The notes: a model not told the origin generated them from the letters alone. Shown: positions 48,363-58,286, numbered from the stretch's first letter. The stretch: 64,000 nucleotides of DNA from Marinomonas sp. KMM3893 (GCF_004352855.1 NZ_SJSC01000007.1:141425-205424), one strand, 5' to 3'. Translations and numbers: made by a program.

Positions 48363-49256
48363 CTAAATTGTGGATTCAGCTATTGGAAAAGGGTTTAAAG
48401 TCGGCGTTCCTTTAAATTCATAATAGAAGCCGTGCGCGTCCGGGTCTTCAGACGAGGTTAAATGCTTCAATAACAACCACGCCATTTCCCGTAAAGCGTA
48501 CGCCAAGCCATATTGTTCTAGGCGCCATAAAGTATCGCCACCCTCTAACGCTGGCTGATAAGCCTGTATCAACACTTGGCGTTGGCTTAACGTTAAATTA
48601 TGGGAACGAGACACCACAGCAAGATCAAACAAAGGGTCCCCCATGCCAGCGTATTCCCAGTCAATCAACCATAACGCTTGATCGTCTATTAAGAAGTTTT
48701 TCGGGTTGGCGTCATTATGGCATAACACTGGAGCTTGCGTCGGGGTAAGCCGATCCAGCGAATCTAGCTGTTTCTTTAAATAGGCATACTCTACGGCCAA
48801 CTCGGGCCGAACGCTTAAATAGCCGGCGATGCCCTGCAAATAATGCTCGATCACCCGATAAATACAAAACTGATGTTCTACTGGCGGCAATTGATGCGCA
48901 CTCGCTAATGCCTTCGCTATACGCTCAATATTCTTTGTACTGTGTACCACAGTCCATTCGCAAGAAGGCTGAGGCACAAAGCGGCAGGCAAAAGCCCCCT
49001 CGTCATCGTGCCAAAGTAGCTCTGGGGATAAGCGCGCTTGAGCCGCCATAGAGACGACCTGCAATTCGCATTGTCGGTTAATAAAAAAGGCGGATTCATC
49101 CAATCCGGGAACTCTTAATACCCATTGAGGCGAACCATCCCAGTCAAGTCGATAGACATGATTTGAAAAACCATCTTCAAAGGATGCCACCTCAATTTTG
49201 CTATTTTGGGGTAAAGCCACCACCATTTTGTCGAAATAGCCGGATAAATTAACCAT
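48363..49256 (-). CDS. APH/choline kinase-family phosphotransferase
   Basis: ATP-dependent small-molecule kinase of unknown substrate. 297 aa. The Brenner motif LCHNDANPKNFL and LIDWEYAGMGDPLFDLA are the catalytic and metal loops of the choline kinase/ThiK-like branch; the N-terminal lobe has SNHVYRLDWDG and WVLRVPG. No ribosome site is visible at ATG 49256, so the start may be a few codons later. Upstream partner of ung; divergent from hexR. Confidence 0.82.
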   Translation of the reverse strand: MVNLSGYFDKMVVALPQNSKIEVASFEDGFSNHVYRLDWDGSPQWVLRVPGLDESAFFINRQCELQVVSMAAQARLSPELLWHDDEGAFACRFVPQPSCEWTVVHSTKNIERIAKALASAHQLPPVEHQFCIYRVIEHYLQGIAGYLSVRPELAVEYAYLKKQLDSLDRLTPTQAPVLCHNDANPKNFLIDDQALWLIDWEYAGMGDPLFDLAVVSRSHNLTLSQRQVLIQAYQPALEGGDTLWRLEQYGLAYALREMAWLLLKHLTSSEDPDAHGFYYEFKGTPTLNPFPIAESTI

Positions 49257-49345
49257 TTTTAATCATTTTATTGCCAGAGTTGTAAGTCGCTGTCAGAATG
49301 ACCAACACAACTATCCGAGTCAATAGCCAATTTTGAAGCAGATCA

Positions 49346-50212
49346 ATGAATAAACACGAAGACATTATTCGTAAGATACAAGAACGACTGAGCACTTTAA
49401 GCAAATCAGAGCGAAAAGTAGCTGAGGCCATTCTTGCCGACCCAAAAACGACCATCCATTCCAGTATTGCAAAATTAGCAGCACGAGCAGAAGTCAGCGA
49501 ACCAACGGTTAACCGCTTCTGTCGCAGCTTGATTGGAAGTGGCTTCCCTGATTTTAAAGTGTCCTTGGCTCAAAGCTTAGCAACAGGTACACCTTACGTT
49601 AACTTAAACGTAGAACCAGACGATGCACCCGGAGCGGTCACCAGTAAAATTTTTGAAGCCGCAAAGAATAATCTAACGCGCGCCCAAGAGATTTTACCTG
49701 AATCTCTTATCAGCCGTGCCGTGGATGTGCTTGCCCAAGCTCGCCGTATTGAGTTTTACGGTTTAGGTGCATCAGGCCCTGTTGCGAAAGACGCTCACCA
49801 TAAGTTTTTCCGCTTAAACATGCCGGTTGTTGCCTACACCGACATTTTAGTACAGCGCATGGCGGCAGCGGGAACACACCCAGGCGATGCAGTGGTCATT
49901 ATCTCTTATACAGGGAGAACATTGCCGCTCATTGAGACTGCTCGTGTCGCTCGTGAAGCGGGGGCAACCGTCATAGGTATCACGAACCCGGATTCCCCTC
50001 TGACCGAACATTGCTCAATTGTGCTACCCATTGAAGAAACAGAAGACACCGACATTTATACGCCAATGAGCTCACGTATCGTCTACTTAACCTTGATCGA
50101 TGCCCTAGCGACCGGTGTTCTATTAAAACGTGGCCCAGAGTTCAATGCTCACCTCAGAAAACTGAAGTTGAGCGTGCAAGATACTCGGCTACCAAAAGTA
50201 GAAAAAAAATAA
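49346..50212 (+). CDS. hexR: HexR, RpiR-family regulator of central carbon metabolism
   Basis: DNA-binding repressor/activator controlled by KDPG in Pseudomonas and Shewanella. 288 aa: RpiR helix-turn-helix domain (1-77, with AKLAARAEVSEPTVNRFCRSLG-like motif) and SIS domain (about 125-260, FYGLGASGPVAKDAHHKF, ISYTGRTLPLIE). Three matching binding boxes lie upstream of edd and gap 4 kb away. Divergent from the APH-like gene. Confidence 0.92.
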   Translation: MNKHEDIIRKIQERLSTLSKSERKVAEAILADPKTTIHSSIAKLAARAEVSEPTVNRFCRSLIGSGFPDFKVSLAQSLATGTPYVNLNVEPDDAPGAVTSKIFEAAKNNLTRAQEILPESLISRAVDVLAQARRIEFYGLGASGPVAKDAHHKFFRLNMPVVAYTDILVQRMAAAGTHPGDAVVIISYTGRTLPLIETARVAREAGATVIGITNPDSPLTEHCSIVLPIEETEDTDIYTPMSSRIVYLTLIDALATGVLLKRGPEFNAHLRKLKLSVQDTRLPKVEKK

Positions 50213-50237
50213 GTCCACGAACTTACAGTAAAAATAC

Positions 50238-50262
50238 AAAAGGCACCTAAGGTGCCTTTTTA
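50238..50262 (+). terminator. Terminator after hexR
   Basis: AAAAGGCACCT and AGGTGCCTTTT arms with a one-base loop, followed by T-rich sequence. Confidence 0.85.
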
Positions 50263-50402
50263 GATTTTGACACTTTTTTGACAAGCATTTATCGTTTTTC
50301 GCCCCACCTCCAGATTTTTTTGCAACTTTGCCAGAGTTTTTTGAAAGATAATCCGCGTATACATACCTAGAATGCTCAACCTAGTTATGAACTGTGCTAA
50401 AA

Positions 50403-50430
50403 ATGGTCAAAATAAAATATACTTGACCAT
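50403..50430. promoter_or_regulatory. Inverted repeat, candidate activator site for putP
   Basis: ATGGTCAA (50403-50410) and TTGACCAT (50423-50430) are perfect arms with a 12-bp spacer, centres one to two helical turns apart. It sits about 68 bp before the predicted start of transcription, a usual activator distance. Confidence 0.5.
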
Positions 50431-50472
50431 GTGCTTTTAGATCATATTTCAGAGACTTGAACGTTTAAAAAT

Positions 50473-50478
50473 TATAAT
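50473..50478 (+). promoter_or_regulatory. Perfect -10 element of the putP promoter
   Basis: TATAAT, with no good -35 hexamer at 16-18 bp, as in activator-dependent promoters. The expected transcription start is about 50484-50486. Confidence 0.45.
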
Positions 50479-50483
50479 TATTC

Positions 50484-50590
50484 GATGCGAATGGGTGGAA
50501 GCCTGCTTCTACCAATACATTGCTTAGGTCTTTCATCAAACTAATACTACCCAAGAGTATTGAAACACTCGATGTTAGTACCGTCGCATC
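50484..50590 (+). ncRNA. Possible structured leader RNA of putP
   Basis: Three helices can form a junction: P1 GATGCGA (50484-50490) with TCGCATC (50584-50590); P2 GGTGGAAGC/GCTTCTACC (50494-50502, 50505-50513, one G-T); P3 ACTAA/TTAGT (50540-50544, 50575-50579) enclosing GAGT/ACTC (50555-50558, 50567-50570). P1 starts at the predicted transcription start and ends about 30 bases before the putP ATG. It resembles no riboswitch I recognise. Confidence 0.35.
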
Positions 50591-50619
50591 CAAATGAATT
50601 TATCGACTAGGGAACTACA

Positions 50620-52119
50620 ATGATTGAGAACACTAGCTACGCGATAAGCTTTACGTTTTTAGCTTATCTAATTGTTATGCTTGGTATTGGGCTTTACGCT
50701 TACAAGCTTACTTCTAATGCAGAAGATTACTTCCTTGGAGGTCGCTCACTGGGACCTTGGCCTACAGCGATTTCTGCTGGTGCATCTGACATGAGTGGCT
50801 GGTTGCTTCTTGGTCTGCCTGGCTACGCATTCGCCTCTGGTATGGAATCTATTTGGCTGGGTGGCGGTTTGCTAGTCGGCACTTGGTTGAACTGGTTGTT
50901 GTGTGCAAAACGTTTGCGTACATACAGTATTAAAGCGGAAAACTCTCTAACGATTCCTCACTTCCTTGCGACTCGTTTTCAAGATAAATCCAAACTTATC
51001 CAAACCATTTCAGCGGCTTTCATCCTACTATTCTTCTTGTTTTACACAAGTTCAGGTCTAGTAGCTGGCGGTAAATTGTTTGAAACTGTTTTCCACCTTG
51101 ATTACACCTACGCGGTTGTTATCGGTACTGTGTGTGTTGTTTCCTACACTTTATTTGGTGGTTTCCTAGCGGTTGCTTGGACTGACCTTGTACAAGGCCT
51201 GATGATGGCTGCGGCATTGATGATAGTACCGGTTGTTGCGCTTGATGGTAGCTGGTCTGAATTGCCAGCAACATTGGCTGCGAAAAACCCTGAACTATTA
51301 GACATCTGGACTAACGTGAAAGGCGAGCCTTTGTCTTTGATCGGTATCGTGTCTCTTGTTGCTTGGGGCCTAGGTTACTTCGGTCAGCCTCATATCTTAG
51401 CTCGCTTTAAAGCGTCTCGTTCTAACAAAGACATCAAAACAGCACGTCGCATCGCTGTGATTTGGACTGTTTTATGTATGGCTGGTGCATTGGCTATCGG
51501 TCTATCTGGTATCGTTTATGTTGATAATCACATGGGTGGCACACTTGCTGACCCTGAGAAAATCTTCATGATCATGGTTAACGCCGTCTTCCACCCTGTT
51601 GTTGCTGGTATTCTACTTGCTGCTATCCTAGCGGCGATCATGAGTACTGCGGATTCTCAACTACTTGTTTCTTCTTCTGCATTGGCTGAAGATTTCTACA
51701 AACAGTTGATTAACAAAAACGCAACGCAAAAAGAAATCGTTAACGTTGGTCGCTTTGCCGTTGTTGCCATCTCTATTATTGCTTTGGTCTTAGCATTGAA
51801 TCCAAACAGCTCTGTATTAGGCCTAGTGTCTTACGCTTGGGCAGGTTTCGGTGCCGCATTTGGCCCAGCAATCCTATTGAGCTTGTTCTGGCGTAACATG
51901 AACCGCAACGGTGCCCTTGCTGGTATCATTGTTGGTGGTGTGACTATCGTTGTTTGGAAACAGCTTCACGGCGGCATTTTCGATCTATACGAAATCGTCC
52001 CTGGATTCCTCTTCTCAACCATTGCTATCGTCATCTTTAGTGTGATGGGTGGAGCGCCTGAGAAGAAAGTAACAGACAAGTTCGATGAGTACACTGAAGC
52101 ATTGGACACTATGGAGTAA
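50620..52119 (+). CDS. putP: Sodium/proline symporter PutP
   Basis: Na+-coupled proline importer of the SSF family, inner membrane, about 13 helices. 499 aa. Signature: DYFLGGRSLGPWPTAISAGASDMSGWLLLG with the Na+ and proline residues of PutP (Asp55/Ser57 equivalent in SDMSG). GLGYFGQPHILARF and STADSQLLVSSSALAEDFY are also PutP-like. GGGAAC precedes the ATG. Monocistronic with a terminator; putA is not in the window. Confidence 0.95.
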   Translation: MIENTSYAISFTFLAYLIVMLGIGLYAYKLTSNAEDYFLGGRSLGPWPTAISAGASDMSGWLLLGLPGYAFASGMESIWLGGGLLVGTWLNWLLCAKRLRTYSIKAENSLTIPHFLATRFQDKSKLIQTISAAFILLFFLFYTSSGLVAGGKLFETVFHLDYTYAVVIGTVCVVSYTLFGGFLAVAWTDLVQGLMMAAALMIVPVVALDGSWSELPATLAAKNPELLDIWTNVKGEPLSLIGIVSLVAWGLGYFGQPHILARFKASRSNKDIKTARRIAVIWTVLCMAGALAIGLSGIVYVDNHMGGTLADPEKIFMIMVNAVFHPVVAGILLAAILAAIMSTADSQLLVSSSALAEDFYKQLINKNATQKEIVNVGRFAVVAISIIALVLALNPNSSVLGLVSYAWAGFGAAFGPAILLSLFWRNMNRNGALAGIIVGGVTIVVWKQLHGGIFDLYEIVPGFLFSTIAIVIFSVMGGAPEKKVTDKFDEYTEALDTME

Positions 52120-52138
52120 GCACTTCCTCTCCATAATA

Positions 52139-52177
52139 CGAAGCCCAGTTCAATCCTTTGAACTGGGCTTTTTTTAT
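52139..52177 (+). terminator. Terminator after putP
   Basis: AAGCCCAGTTCAA (52141-52153) and TTGAACTGGGCTT (52158-52170), then a run of T. Confidence 0.93.
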
Positions 52178-52288
52178 CACTCTCATTTCTCCTTACCTCC
52201 AACCTCAAGCCTTTTTCTGAAGCGCCGCAACACCCTCCTCTCATACCGCCACTTAACCATTCCGCTTGGCTACTCATTATTAGTGCAT

Positions 52289-52316
52289 AAAAAAAGGGCT
52301 TGCAAAGCAAGCCCTA
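52289..52316 (-). terminator. Terminator after edd
   Basis: AGGGCTTGC, loop AAA, GCAAGCCCT (52295-52315), with a T-run on the minus strand at 52288-52294. Confidence 0.88.
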
Positions 52317-52360
52317 AACACCATTACTAACAAACGTTAGTAGTCAGAGGAAACCATCAA

Positions 52361-54175
52361 TTAGTCGTTAAACAAGCTACAAGCACCTTGTTCAGCACCG
52401 CTCACGAGAGCACGCTGAGCGCTAAATAGCTCACGCCCCATACCTTGGTAGGAGCCAGTTAAATCTTGTTGAGCTGCGCTACGAGACGCCAGCTCTTCAT
52501 CGGAAATAAGCACAGAGATAGTGCCTTCTACCGCATCTAGGCGGATCAGGTCACCTTCTTGGATTTTAGCAATCAAACCACCAGCAACCGCCTCAGGTGT
52601 AAGGTGAATCGCGGCTGGTACTTTGCCAGAGGCACCCGACATGCGGCCATCCGTTACCAAAGCGACTTTATAGCCCTTGTCTTGCAGGTTAACTAAATAA
52701 GGGGTGAGTTTATGCAACTCAGGCATGCCAATTGCTTTGGGGCCTTGGAAGCGAACCACGGCAATGCAATCGCGCTCTAGCTCACCATTAGAAATCGCCG
52801 CAGCCAAATCATTTTGACTATGGAATACCACCGCTGGCGCTTCAACAATTCGATTTTCTTCTGCAACAGCAGAGACTTTAATGACCGCGCGGCCCAAGTT
52901 ACCTTTTAGCAAGGACAAACCGCCCTCTTTGCTGAACGGGTCTTCGATTGGACGGACAACGTCTAGATCCAAACTTTCCTCAGTGCCATCACGCCACACA
53001 ACCTTATCGCCTTCTAAGAAAGGCTCTTTGGTGTAATGCGTCAAACCTTTACCCACAATGGTCATCACATCTTCATGCAACAAACCACCTTTTAGCAACT
53101 GCTTAACCAAGAAAGCCATGCCGCCTGCGGCGTGGAAATGGTTGATGTCCGCTTGGCCATTCGGATAAATACGCGTCAATAAAGGAACCACTTTAGACAG
53201 GGCGGCAAAATCATCCCAAGTCACAATGATGCCAGCGGCACGAGCAAACGCGACAATGTGCATCGTATGGTTAGTAGAGCCACCAGTCGCCAATAGGCCG
53301 ACAATGGCATTCACAATGCTGCGCTCATCAACAACTTCGTACAAAGGACGGTAATCACGGCCTAAAGAGGTGATTTTTGTCGCCAATTGCGCGGTGTGTT
53401 TCGTCAGTGCGCCACGTAATTCATCATTCGGGTTCACAAACGATGACCCTGGTAACTGTAGCCCCATCATTTCGACAAGCAACTGGTTAGAGTTTGCTGT
53501 GCCGTAGAAGGTACAAGTCCCTGCACTGTGGTAAGACGCAGACTCAGCTTCAAGCAACTCTTCACGGTTGGCTTGGCCTTGGGCATAACGCTGACGCACG
53601 GCAGATTTTTCTGCATTAGAAATACCTGAGTGCATTGGGCCTGCAGGCACAAACAAGGCTGGTAAGTGACCAAAACGAAGGGCTGCAATCAGTAGGCCTG
53701 GTACAATCTTGTCACAGATGCCTAAATACAAAGCGGCATCAAACATATTATGAGATAAAGCAATCGCTGCCCCTTGCGCGATGTTGTCGCGACTAAAGAG
53801 GCTCAATTCCATACCATCTTGCCCTTGTGTCACGCCATCGCACATTGCTGGCACGCCGCCCGCAAATTGCGCCACACTGCCCATTTCGGCAACGGCTTTA
53901 CGGATTTGATCAGGGTAGTTTTCGTAAGGTTGGTGCGCAGATAGCATGTCGTTATAAGAAGAGATGATGCCAATGTTCGCCTCTTCCATTAATGTTAGCT
54001 TCTGCTTATCAGTCGGCTGACAGGCTGCAAAACCATGAGCTAGATTACCGCAAGATAAAGTACCTCGATGAGGGCCTTGCTCTTGTGCTTTCTTCATATC
54101 GGATAAGTATTGAGTACGCAAAGACTGGCTGCGCTCAATGATGGCTTCAGTTACTTTCGTAACGATAGGGTTCAT
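52361..54175 (-). CDS. edd: 6-phosphogluconate dehydratase
   Basis: Entner-Doudoroff enzyme making KDPG from 6-phosphogluconate; Fe-S dehydratase of the IlvD/Edd family. 604 aa (E. coli 603). [24 protein letters not shown] and [18 protein letters not shown] are family signatures, and Cys residues in [16 protein letters not shown] and [13 protein letters not shown] supply the cluster. GGAGTAAAG precedes the ATG. eda is not adjacent. Two HexR-type boxes lie upstream. Confidence 0.96.
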   Translation of the reverse strand: MNPIVTKVTEAIIERSQSLRTQYLSDMKKAQEQGPHRGTLSCGNLAHGFAACQPTDKQKLTLMEEANIGIISSYNDMLSAHQPYENYPDQIRKAVAEMGSVAQFAGGVPAMCDGVTQGQDGMELSLFSRDNIAQGAAIALSHNMFDAALYLGICDKIVPGLLIAALRFGHLPALFVPAGPMHSGISNAEKSAVRQRYAQGQANREELLEAESASYHSAGTCTFYGTANSNQLLVEMMGLQLPGSSFVNPNDELRGALTKHTAQLATKITSLGRDYRPLYEVVDERSIVNAIVGLLATGGSTNHTMHIVAFARAAGIIVTWDDFAALSKVVPLLTRIYPNGQADINHFHAAGGMAFLVKQLLKGGLLHEDVMTIVGKGLTHYTKEPFLEGDKVVWRDGTEESLDLDVVRPIEDPFSKEGGLSLLKGNLGRAVIKVSAVAEENRIVEAPAVVFHSQNDLAAAISNGELERDCIAVVRFQGPKAIGMPELHKLTPYLVNLQDKGYKVALVTDGRMSGASGKVPAAIHLTPEAVAGGLIAKIQEGDLIRLDAVEGTISVLISDEELASRSAAQQDLTGSYQGMGRELFSAQRALVSGAEQGACSLFND

Positions 54176-54228
54176 ACTTTACTCCGTTTCTACAGCAGTC
54201 ACTGCCCGACTGACCTGAAATCATTTTT

Positions 54229-54243
54229 TGTAATATTACTACA
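54229..54243. promoter_or_regulatory. HexR box 1 (edd side)
   Basis: TGTAATATTACTACA fits the HexR consensus TGTARTWWWAYTACA at all 15 positions. Centred about 60 bp upstream of the edd start. Confidence 0.75.
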
Positions 54244-54299
54244 TTTTTAAAAAAAATCATCCTAAAAAACCATAAAAATCGCGGATGAGAATAAAATAT

Positions 54300-54314
54300 T
54301 GTAATTAATTTACA
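54300..54314. promoter_or_regulatory. HexR box 2
   Basis: TGTAATTAATTTACA matches the consensus except one position and is nearly palindromic. Lies between the divergent genes. Confidence 0.65.
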
Positions 54315-54464
54315 TAAAAAGCCCCAAAAACTCTTTTTTTCCTTTAAAATATCATCCATCAGTAACATTTTTTATTGTATGATCTTAAAAACACACTGCA
54401 GACGCGTATTTTTTAATCAATAACCGCCTATTTCATGCGCTATCCTTGCTTGAAAATCACGTTA

Positions 54465-54479
54465 TGTAGTATTTTTACG
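54465..54479. promoter_or_regulatory. HexR box 3 (gap side)
   Basis: TGTAGTATTTTTACG matches 13 of 15 consensus positions, about 88 bp upstream of the gap start, where it may overlap the promoter. Confidence 0.5.
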
Positions 54480-54530
54480 TCAAAGAATACATTTATCCAT
54501 TTGTCTTTCTCTTAAGAGGAGTAAGAGCAA

Positions 54531-54551
54531 ATGGAGTTTCACGATATTTAG
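54531..54551 (+). CDS. Six-codon upstream ORF in the gap leader
   Basis: ATG GAG TTT CAC GAT ATT TAG encodes MEFHDI. It has its own ribosome site AAGAGGAG nine bases upstream, and its stop TAG touches the gap ribosome site GAGG. Possible coupled leader peptide; may also be chance. Confidence 0.35.
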   Translation: MEFHDI

Positions 54552-54559
54552 AGGTGAGT

Positions 54560-55573
54560 ATGACTATTAAAGTAGCAATCAACGGATACGGACGTATTGG
54601 ACGCAATACACTTAGAGCGCTATATGAATCAGGCAAGCGCGATCAAATTCAAGTGGTCGCAATTAATGACCTTGGCGATTCTAAAACCAACGCTCACCTG
54701 ACTAAATACGACACAGTGCACGGCCGTTTCAATGGCGAAGTTACCTTTGACGACGAAGCTCTGTATGTTAACTCTGATAAAATTCGCACTTTCTCTGAGC
54801 GTAACCCTGCAGACCTTCCTTGGGCAGAGTTAGGCGTAGACGTTGTCTATGAATGTACTGGTTTCTTCACGACAAAAGAAAAAGCCAGCGCACACATTAC
54901 TGCCGGCGCTAAAAAAGTCATCATTTCTGCACCAGGTAAAGAAGTAGACGCTACCGTCGTTTACGGGGTAAACCAAGATGTATTGACCTCTGACATGACG
55001 GTCATCTCTAATGCATCTTGTACCACCAACTGCCTAGCCCCTATCGCTAAACCACTAAGCGACAAGCTTGGTATTGAAAGTGGCTTAATGACAACCATCC
55101 ACTCTTACACCAACGATCAGCGTCTATCGGATGTATACCACGACGATCTATACCGTGCTCGTGCCGCAGCAATGAACATGATTCCTAGTAAAACAGGTGC
55201 TGCCGCGGCTGTTGGCCTAGTGGTTCCTGAGCTAGTTGGTAAATTTGACGGCATGGCGGTTCGCGTTCCAACAATCAACGTATCGCTTGTTGATTTGACC
55301 TTCTTAGCACCACGCGAAACGACAGTAGAAGAAGTTAACCAAATCATTGAAGACGCAGTAAAAGCGGATCCAATTTTGGCGCAAGTGCTGCATGTCAATC
55401 ATGAGCCATTAGTGTCTAGCGACTTTAACCATAATGATTACACTTCCAACTTTGATGCGACACAAACCCGCGTTCAAGGCAAATTGGTAAAAGTCATGGC
55501 GTGGTATGACAACGAATGGGGCTTCTCTAACCGTATGTTAGACAATACCATCGCATTAATGAGCGCTAAATAA
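54560..55573 (+). CDS. gap: Glyceraldehyde-3-phosphate dehydrogenase, type I
   Basis: Oxidises glyceraldehyde 3-phosphate to 1,3-bisphosphoglycerate with NAD+. 337 aa from ATG 54560 ([14 protein letters not shown]), chosen over GTG 54554 because GAGG lies five bases upstream. Catalytic Cys in [12 protein letters not shown], active-site His in HSYTNDQ, C-terminal [12 protein letters not shown]. Next to edd under HexR boxes, as in other marine gammaproteobacteria. A hairpin ACAAAGGC/GCCTTTGT follows the stop (55583-55609) without T-run. Confidence 0.95.
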   Translation: MTIKVAINGYGRIGRNTLRALYESGKRDQIQVVAINDLGDSKTNAHLTKYDTVHGRFNGEVTFDDEALYVNSDKIRTFSERNPADLPWAELGVDVVYECTGFFTTKEKASAHITAGAKKVIISAPGKEVDATVVYGVNQDVLTSDMTVISNASCTTNCLAPIAKPLSDKLGIESGLMTTIHSYTNDQRLSDVYHDDLYRARAAAMNMIPSKTGAAAAVGLVVPELVGKFDGMAVRVPTINVSLVDLTFLAPRETTVEEVNQIIEDAVKADPILAQVLHVNHEPLVSSDFNHNDYTSNFDATQTRVQGKLVKVMAWYDNEWGFSNRMLDNTIALMSAK

Positions 55574-55655
55574 TCATTATTAACAAAGGCTGCTGACGCG
55601 GCCTTTGTCCTATCTTATACTCAGTCACACGCTTTCTAATGTTTGGTAATCTATC

Positions 55656-57104
55656 ATGACTCGTAGAACAAAAATCGTTGCAACACTTGGTCCTGCTTCT
55701 AGCTCTCCTGAAATGATCGAAAAATTGATCCTTGCTGGTGCCAATGTTTTCCGTCTTAATTTTTCCCATGGACAACCAGAAGATCACATCGATCGCGCCA
55801 ACGTTGTTCGTGCTATGGCGGAAAAAAATGGCCGTCATGTTGCTATCCTTGGCGACCTACAAGGTCCTAAAATCCGTATCGCTCGCTTTAAAGACACAAA
55901 AGTAGAACTAGCAGACGGCGCAACCTTCATTCTTGATGTGGGTTTTGATAAAAACAACGGCGATGAAACTCGTGTCGGAATCGACTACCCACAATTAGCA
56001 AAAGACTCTCAACCAGGTAATATTTTGTTACTTGATGATGGCCGAGTTGTACTTGAAGTCCTTGAAGTAAAAGGCTTAGAAGTTATCACTAAAGTCATCG
56101 TTGGTGGCGCCTTATCAAACAACAAGGGCATCAACCGCCAAGGTGGTGGCTTGTCTGCTGCAGCATTAACGGAAAAAGACAAAGAAGACATCAAAACAGC
56201 CGCCGCATTAAAGGCGGATTACCTTGCTGTCTCTTTCCCACGCAGTGCGGCGGATCTTCATGAAGCGCGCGCATTGGCCGAAGCCGCTGGCCTGAAAGCG
56301 GGTATCGTTTCTAAAGTTGAACGAGCTGAAGCCGTTGCAGACAATGAAACATTGGACGCTATCATCCTAGCTTCTGATGCTGTCATGGTTGCGCGTGGTG
56401 ACCTGGGTGTCGAAATCGGCGATGCTGAGCTTATCGGCGTACAAAAGCACATGATCAAACGTTGCCGTCAATTGAACCGCCCAGTTATTACGGCGACACA
56501 AATGATGGAAACCATGATCACCAGCGCTATGCCAACCCGTGCTGAGGTTTTTGATGTAGCAAACGCGGTATTAGACGGAACAGATGCGGTTATGTTGTCT
56601 GCTGAAACAGCGGCGGGTGCGTACCCTGAAGAAGTCATTCAAACTATGAACCGTGTTTGTTTGGGCGCAGAGAAACAACCTGCGATCAACCGCTCTAAAC
56701 ACCGTATCGATGTGACTTTTACGAACATTGATGAAACCATTGCTATGTCAGCTATGTACGCTGCCAACCATTTGGAAGGTGTTAAAGCGATCATTAGTTT
56801 GACCGAGTCAGGCACAACGCCATTGTTAATGTCTCGCATTAGTTCTGGTTTGCCTATTTATGCTCTATCACCAAACCAAGCAACACTAAACAAAGTCAAC
56901 CTGTACCGTGGTGTTACTCCAGTGTCGTTCTCTTCTAAAGAATTCAACATTGAAACCATCGTAAAAGGCCTTGTTGATCACGTTAAATCCTTGGGCTTAA
57001 TCAACGATGGCGACCTTGTTATCGTAACCAAAGGTGATCACCTAGTCAGTCATGGCACAACCAACATGATGAAAATTGTAAAAGTTGGCGAAACAGAGGA
57101 ATAA
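55656..57104 (+). CDS. pyk: Pyruvate kinase
   Basis: Converts phosphoenolpyruvate and ADP to pyruvate and ATP. 482 aa, type II (PykA-like) by length and sequence. [31 protein letters not shown], the ATQMMETMI substrate loop and the C-terminal effector domain are intact. Lies 82 bases after gap and 6 before mgsA, so gap-pyk-mgsA may be transcribed together; the hairpin after gap may reduce read-through. Confidence 0.96.
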   Translation: MTRRTKIVATLGPASSSPEMIEKLILAGANVFRLNFSHGQPEDHIDRANVVRAMAEKNGRHVAILGDLQGPKIRIARFKDTKVELADGATFILDVGFDKNNGDETRVGIDYPQLAKDSQPGNILLLDDGRVVLEVLEVKGLEVITKVIVGGALSNNKGINRQGGGLSAAALTEKDKEDIKTAAALKADYLAVSFPRSAADLHEARALAEAAGLKAGIVSKVERAEAVADNETLDAIILASDAVMVARGDLGVEIGDAELIGVQKHMIKRCRQLNRPVITATQMMETMITSAMPTRAEVFDVANAVLDGTDAVMLSAETAAGAYPEEVIQTMNRVCLGAEKQPAINRSKHRIDVTFTNIDETIAMSAMYAANHLEGVKAIISLTESGTTPLLMSRISSGLPIYALSPNQATLNKVNLYRGVTPVSFSSKEFNIETIVKGLVDHVKSLGLINDGDLVIVTKGDHLVSHGTTNMMKIVKVGETEE

Positions 57105-57110
57105 TCTACT

Positions 57111-57581
57111 GTGGCAAACAAAGTCTTGCTGAAAAAAACCGTCACGACACCAGTGCGTAAAAACGTCGCTCTGGTGGCGCATGACAACATGAAGCCAGAA
57201 CTTATTGAGTGGGCTGAGAAGCACAAAGAAAAGCTCATCAAGCACAACTTAATGGCCACTGGGACCACCGGAAACTTAATGCAGAAGCAGTTAAAGGTTC
57301 CGGTTCAAGCGCTTATTAGCGGTCCCCTTGGTGGCGATCAGCAGTTAGGTGGGTTAATCGCGGAAGGTAAAATTGATGTCCTCATCTTTTTTTGGGACCC
57401 CTTTGAACCTATGCCCCATGACCCCGATATAAAGGCTTTGTTACGTGTTGCAGCGGTCTGGAATATTCCCATCGCCTGCAGCGTGTCTTCTGCTAACTTC
57501 TTAATCTCTTCGCCACTTTTTGATAGTGAGTTTGAGCGCAGAGTGCCAGATTATGACCAATACCTAAAAGAGCGACTTTAA
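57111..57581 (+). CDS. mgsA: Methylglyoxal synthase
   Basis: Converts dihydroxyacetone phosphate to methylglyoxal and phosphate, a safety valve when phosphate is short. 156 aa from GTG 57111 with GAGGA upstream. [41 protein letters not shown] and [14 protein letters not shown] (with the catalytic Asp) are diagnostic. Six bases after pyk. The terminator lies partly in its last codons. Confidence 0.95.
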   Translation: MANKVLLKKTVTTPVRKNVALVAHDNMKPELIEWAEKHKEKLIKHNLMATGTTGNLMQKQLKVPVQALISGPLGGDQQLGGLIAEGKIDVLIFFWDPFEPMPHDPDIKALLRVAAVWNIPIACSVSSANFLISSPLFDSEFERRVPDYDQYLKERL

Positions 57582-57597
57582 GTCGCTCTTTTTTTGC
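57567..57597 (+). terminator. Terminator overlapping the end of mgsA
   Basis: AAAGAGCGACTT and AAGTCGCTCTTT arms, then a T-run. The left arm is coding sequence and the loop holds the mgsA stop codon. Confidence 0.9.
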
Positions 57598-57794
57598 CGC
57601 GCTGTTTTCTTCATCTCACCAGCAATGGCCGCAATACCCTCGCTGTTTTCCTCAAAATCGGCTATATTATCGCCCAATTAATCTCGCTTCATTCACGTGA
57701 TAGGCCACGTAATGACAAGCGACTCTATTTCACCCATCAACGTAACTCTGCCCCTCTGCACACCACGTTGAAAACCGCCAGCAGGAGAATTGTT

Positions 57795-58286
57795 TTGCAA
57801 GCAAAAGTAGCCCTTATTATGGGATCGAAAAGTGACTGGGCCACCATGGAAAGTGCCGCTGAAATAATGGACATACTTGGCGTGAGTTATCACGTTGAAG
57901 TGGTTTCGGCTCACAGAACACCAGTGAAACTCACAGAGTTTGCAGAACAAGCTGCGGAAAAAGGATTTCAAGTCATTATTGGTGGCGCCGGCGGCGCCGC
58001 GCATTTACCTGGCATGGTTGCAGCGCATACGCGTCTGCCTGTTCTAGGTGTGCCAGTACAAAGTAAAGCGCTCAACGGCATGGACAGCTTACTGTCCATC
58101 GCTCAAATGCCTAAAGGCGTGGCGGTTGGCACATTGGCCATAGGTACTGCTGGTGCTTTTAATGCTGGCCTATTGGCTTGTCAGATTCTTGCGAACTCTG
58201 ACCCAGAATTGGCTAAAAAAATCGATGCGTTCCGTACTCAACAAACGGAAACTGTTCTTGCTAACCCTGATCCTCGCGAGGCCTAA
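57795..58286 (+). CDS. purE: N5-carboxyaminoimidazole ribonucleotide mutase PurE
   Basis: Purine synthesis: N5-CAIR to CAIR. 163 aa from TTG 57795 with AGGAGA eight bases upstream; this gives the normal PurE length and N-terminus ([14 protein letters not shown]). The frame is open to 57594 without family similarity. SAHRTP and the [11 protein letters not shown] loop are catalytic. A leader of about 200 bases follows the mgsA terminator, with no clear PurR operator. Confidence 0.93.
   Translation: MQAKVALIMGSKSDWATMESAAEIMDILGVSYHVEVVSAHRTPVKLTEFAEQAAEKGFQVIIGGAGGAAHLPGMVAAHTRLPVLGVPVQSKALNGMDSLLSIAQMPKGVAVGTLAIGTAGAFNAGLLACQILANSDPELAKKIDAFRTQQTETVLANPDPREA

Larger units (their letters stand above)
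54176..54553. promoter_or_regulatory. edd / gap divergent control region
   Basis: About 380 bp with three HexR-type boxes (54229-54243, 54300-54314, 54465-54479) and a six-codon upstream ORF before gap. No other gene. Confidence 0.6.

Noticed and set aside
57700..57780. PurR operator before purE
   Set aside because: No sequence resembling the E. coli PurR palindrome was found; only CACGT-type direct repeats.
57594..57794. 67-codon extension of PurE
   Set aside because: It runs through the region just after the mgsA terminator with no family similarity; TTG 57795 has a strong ribosome site and gives a normal PurE.
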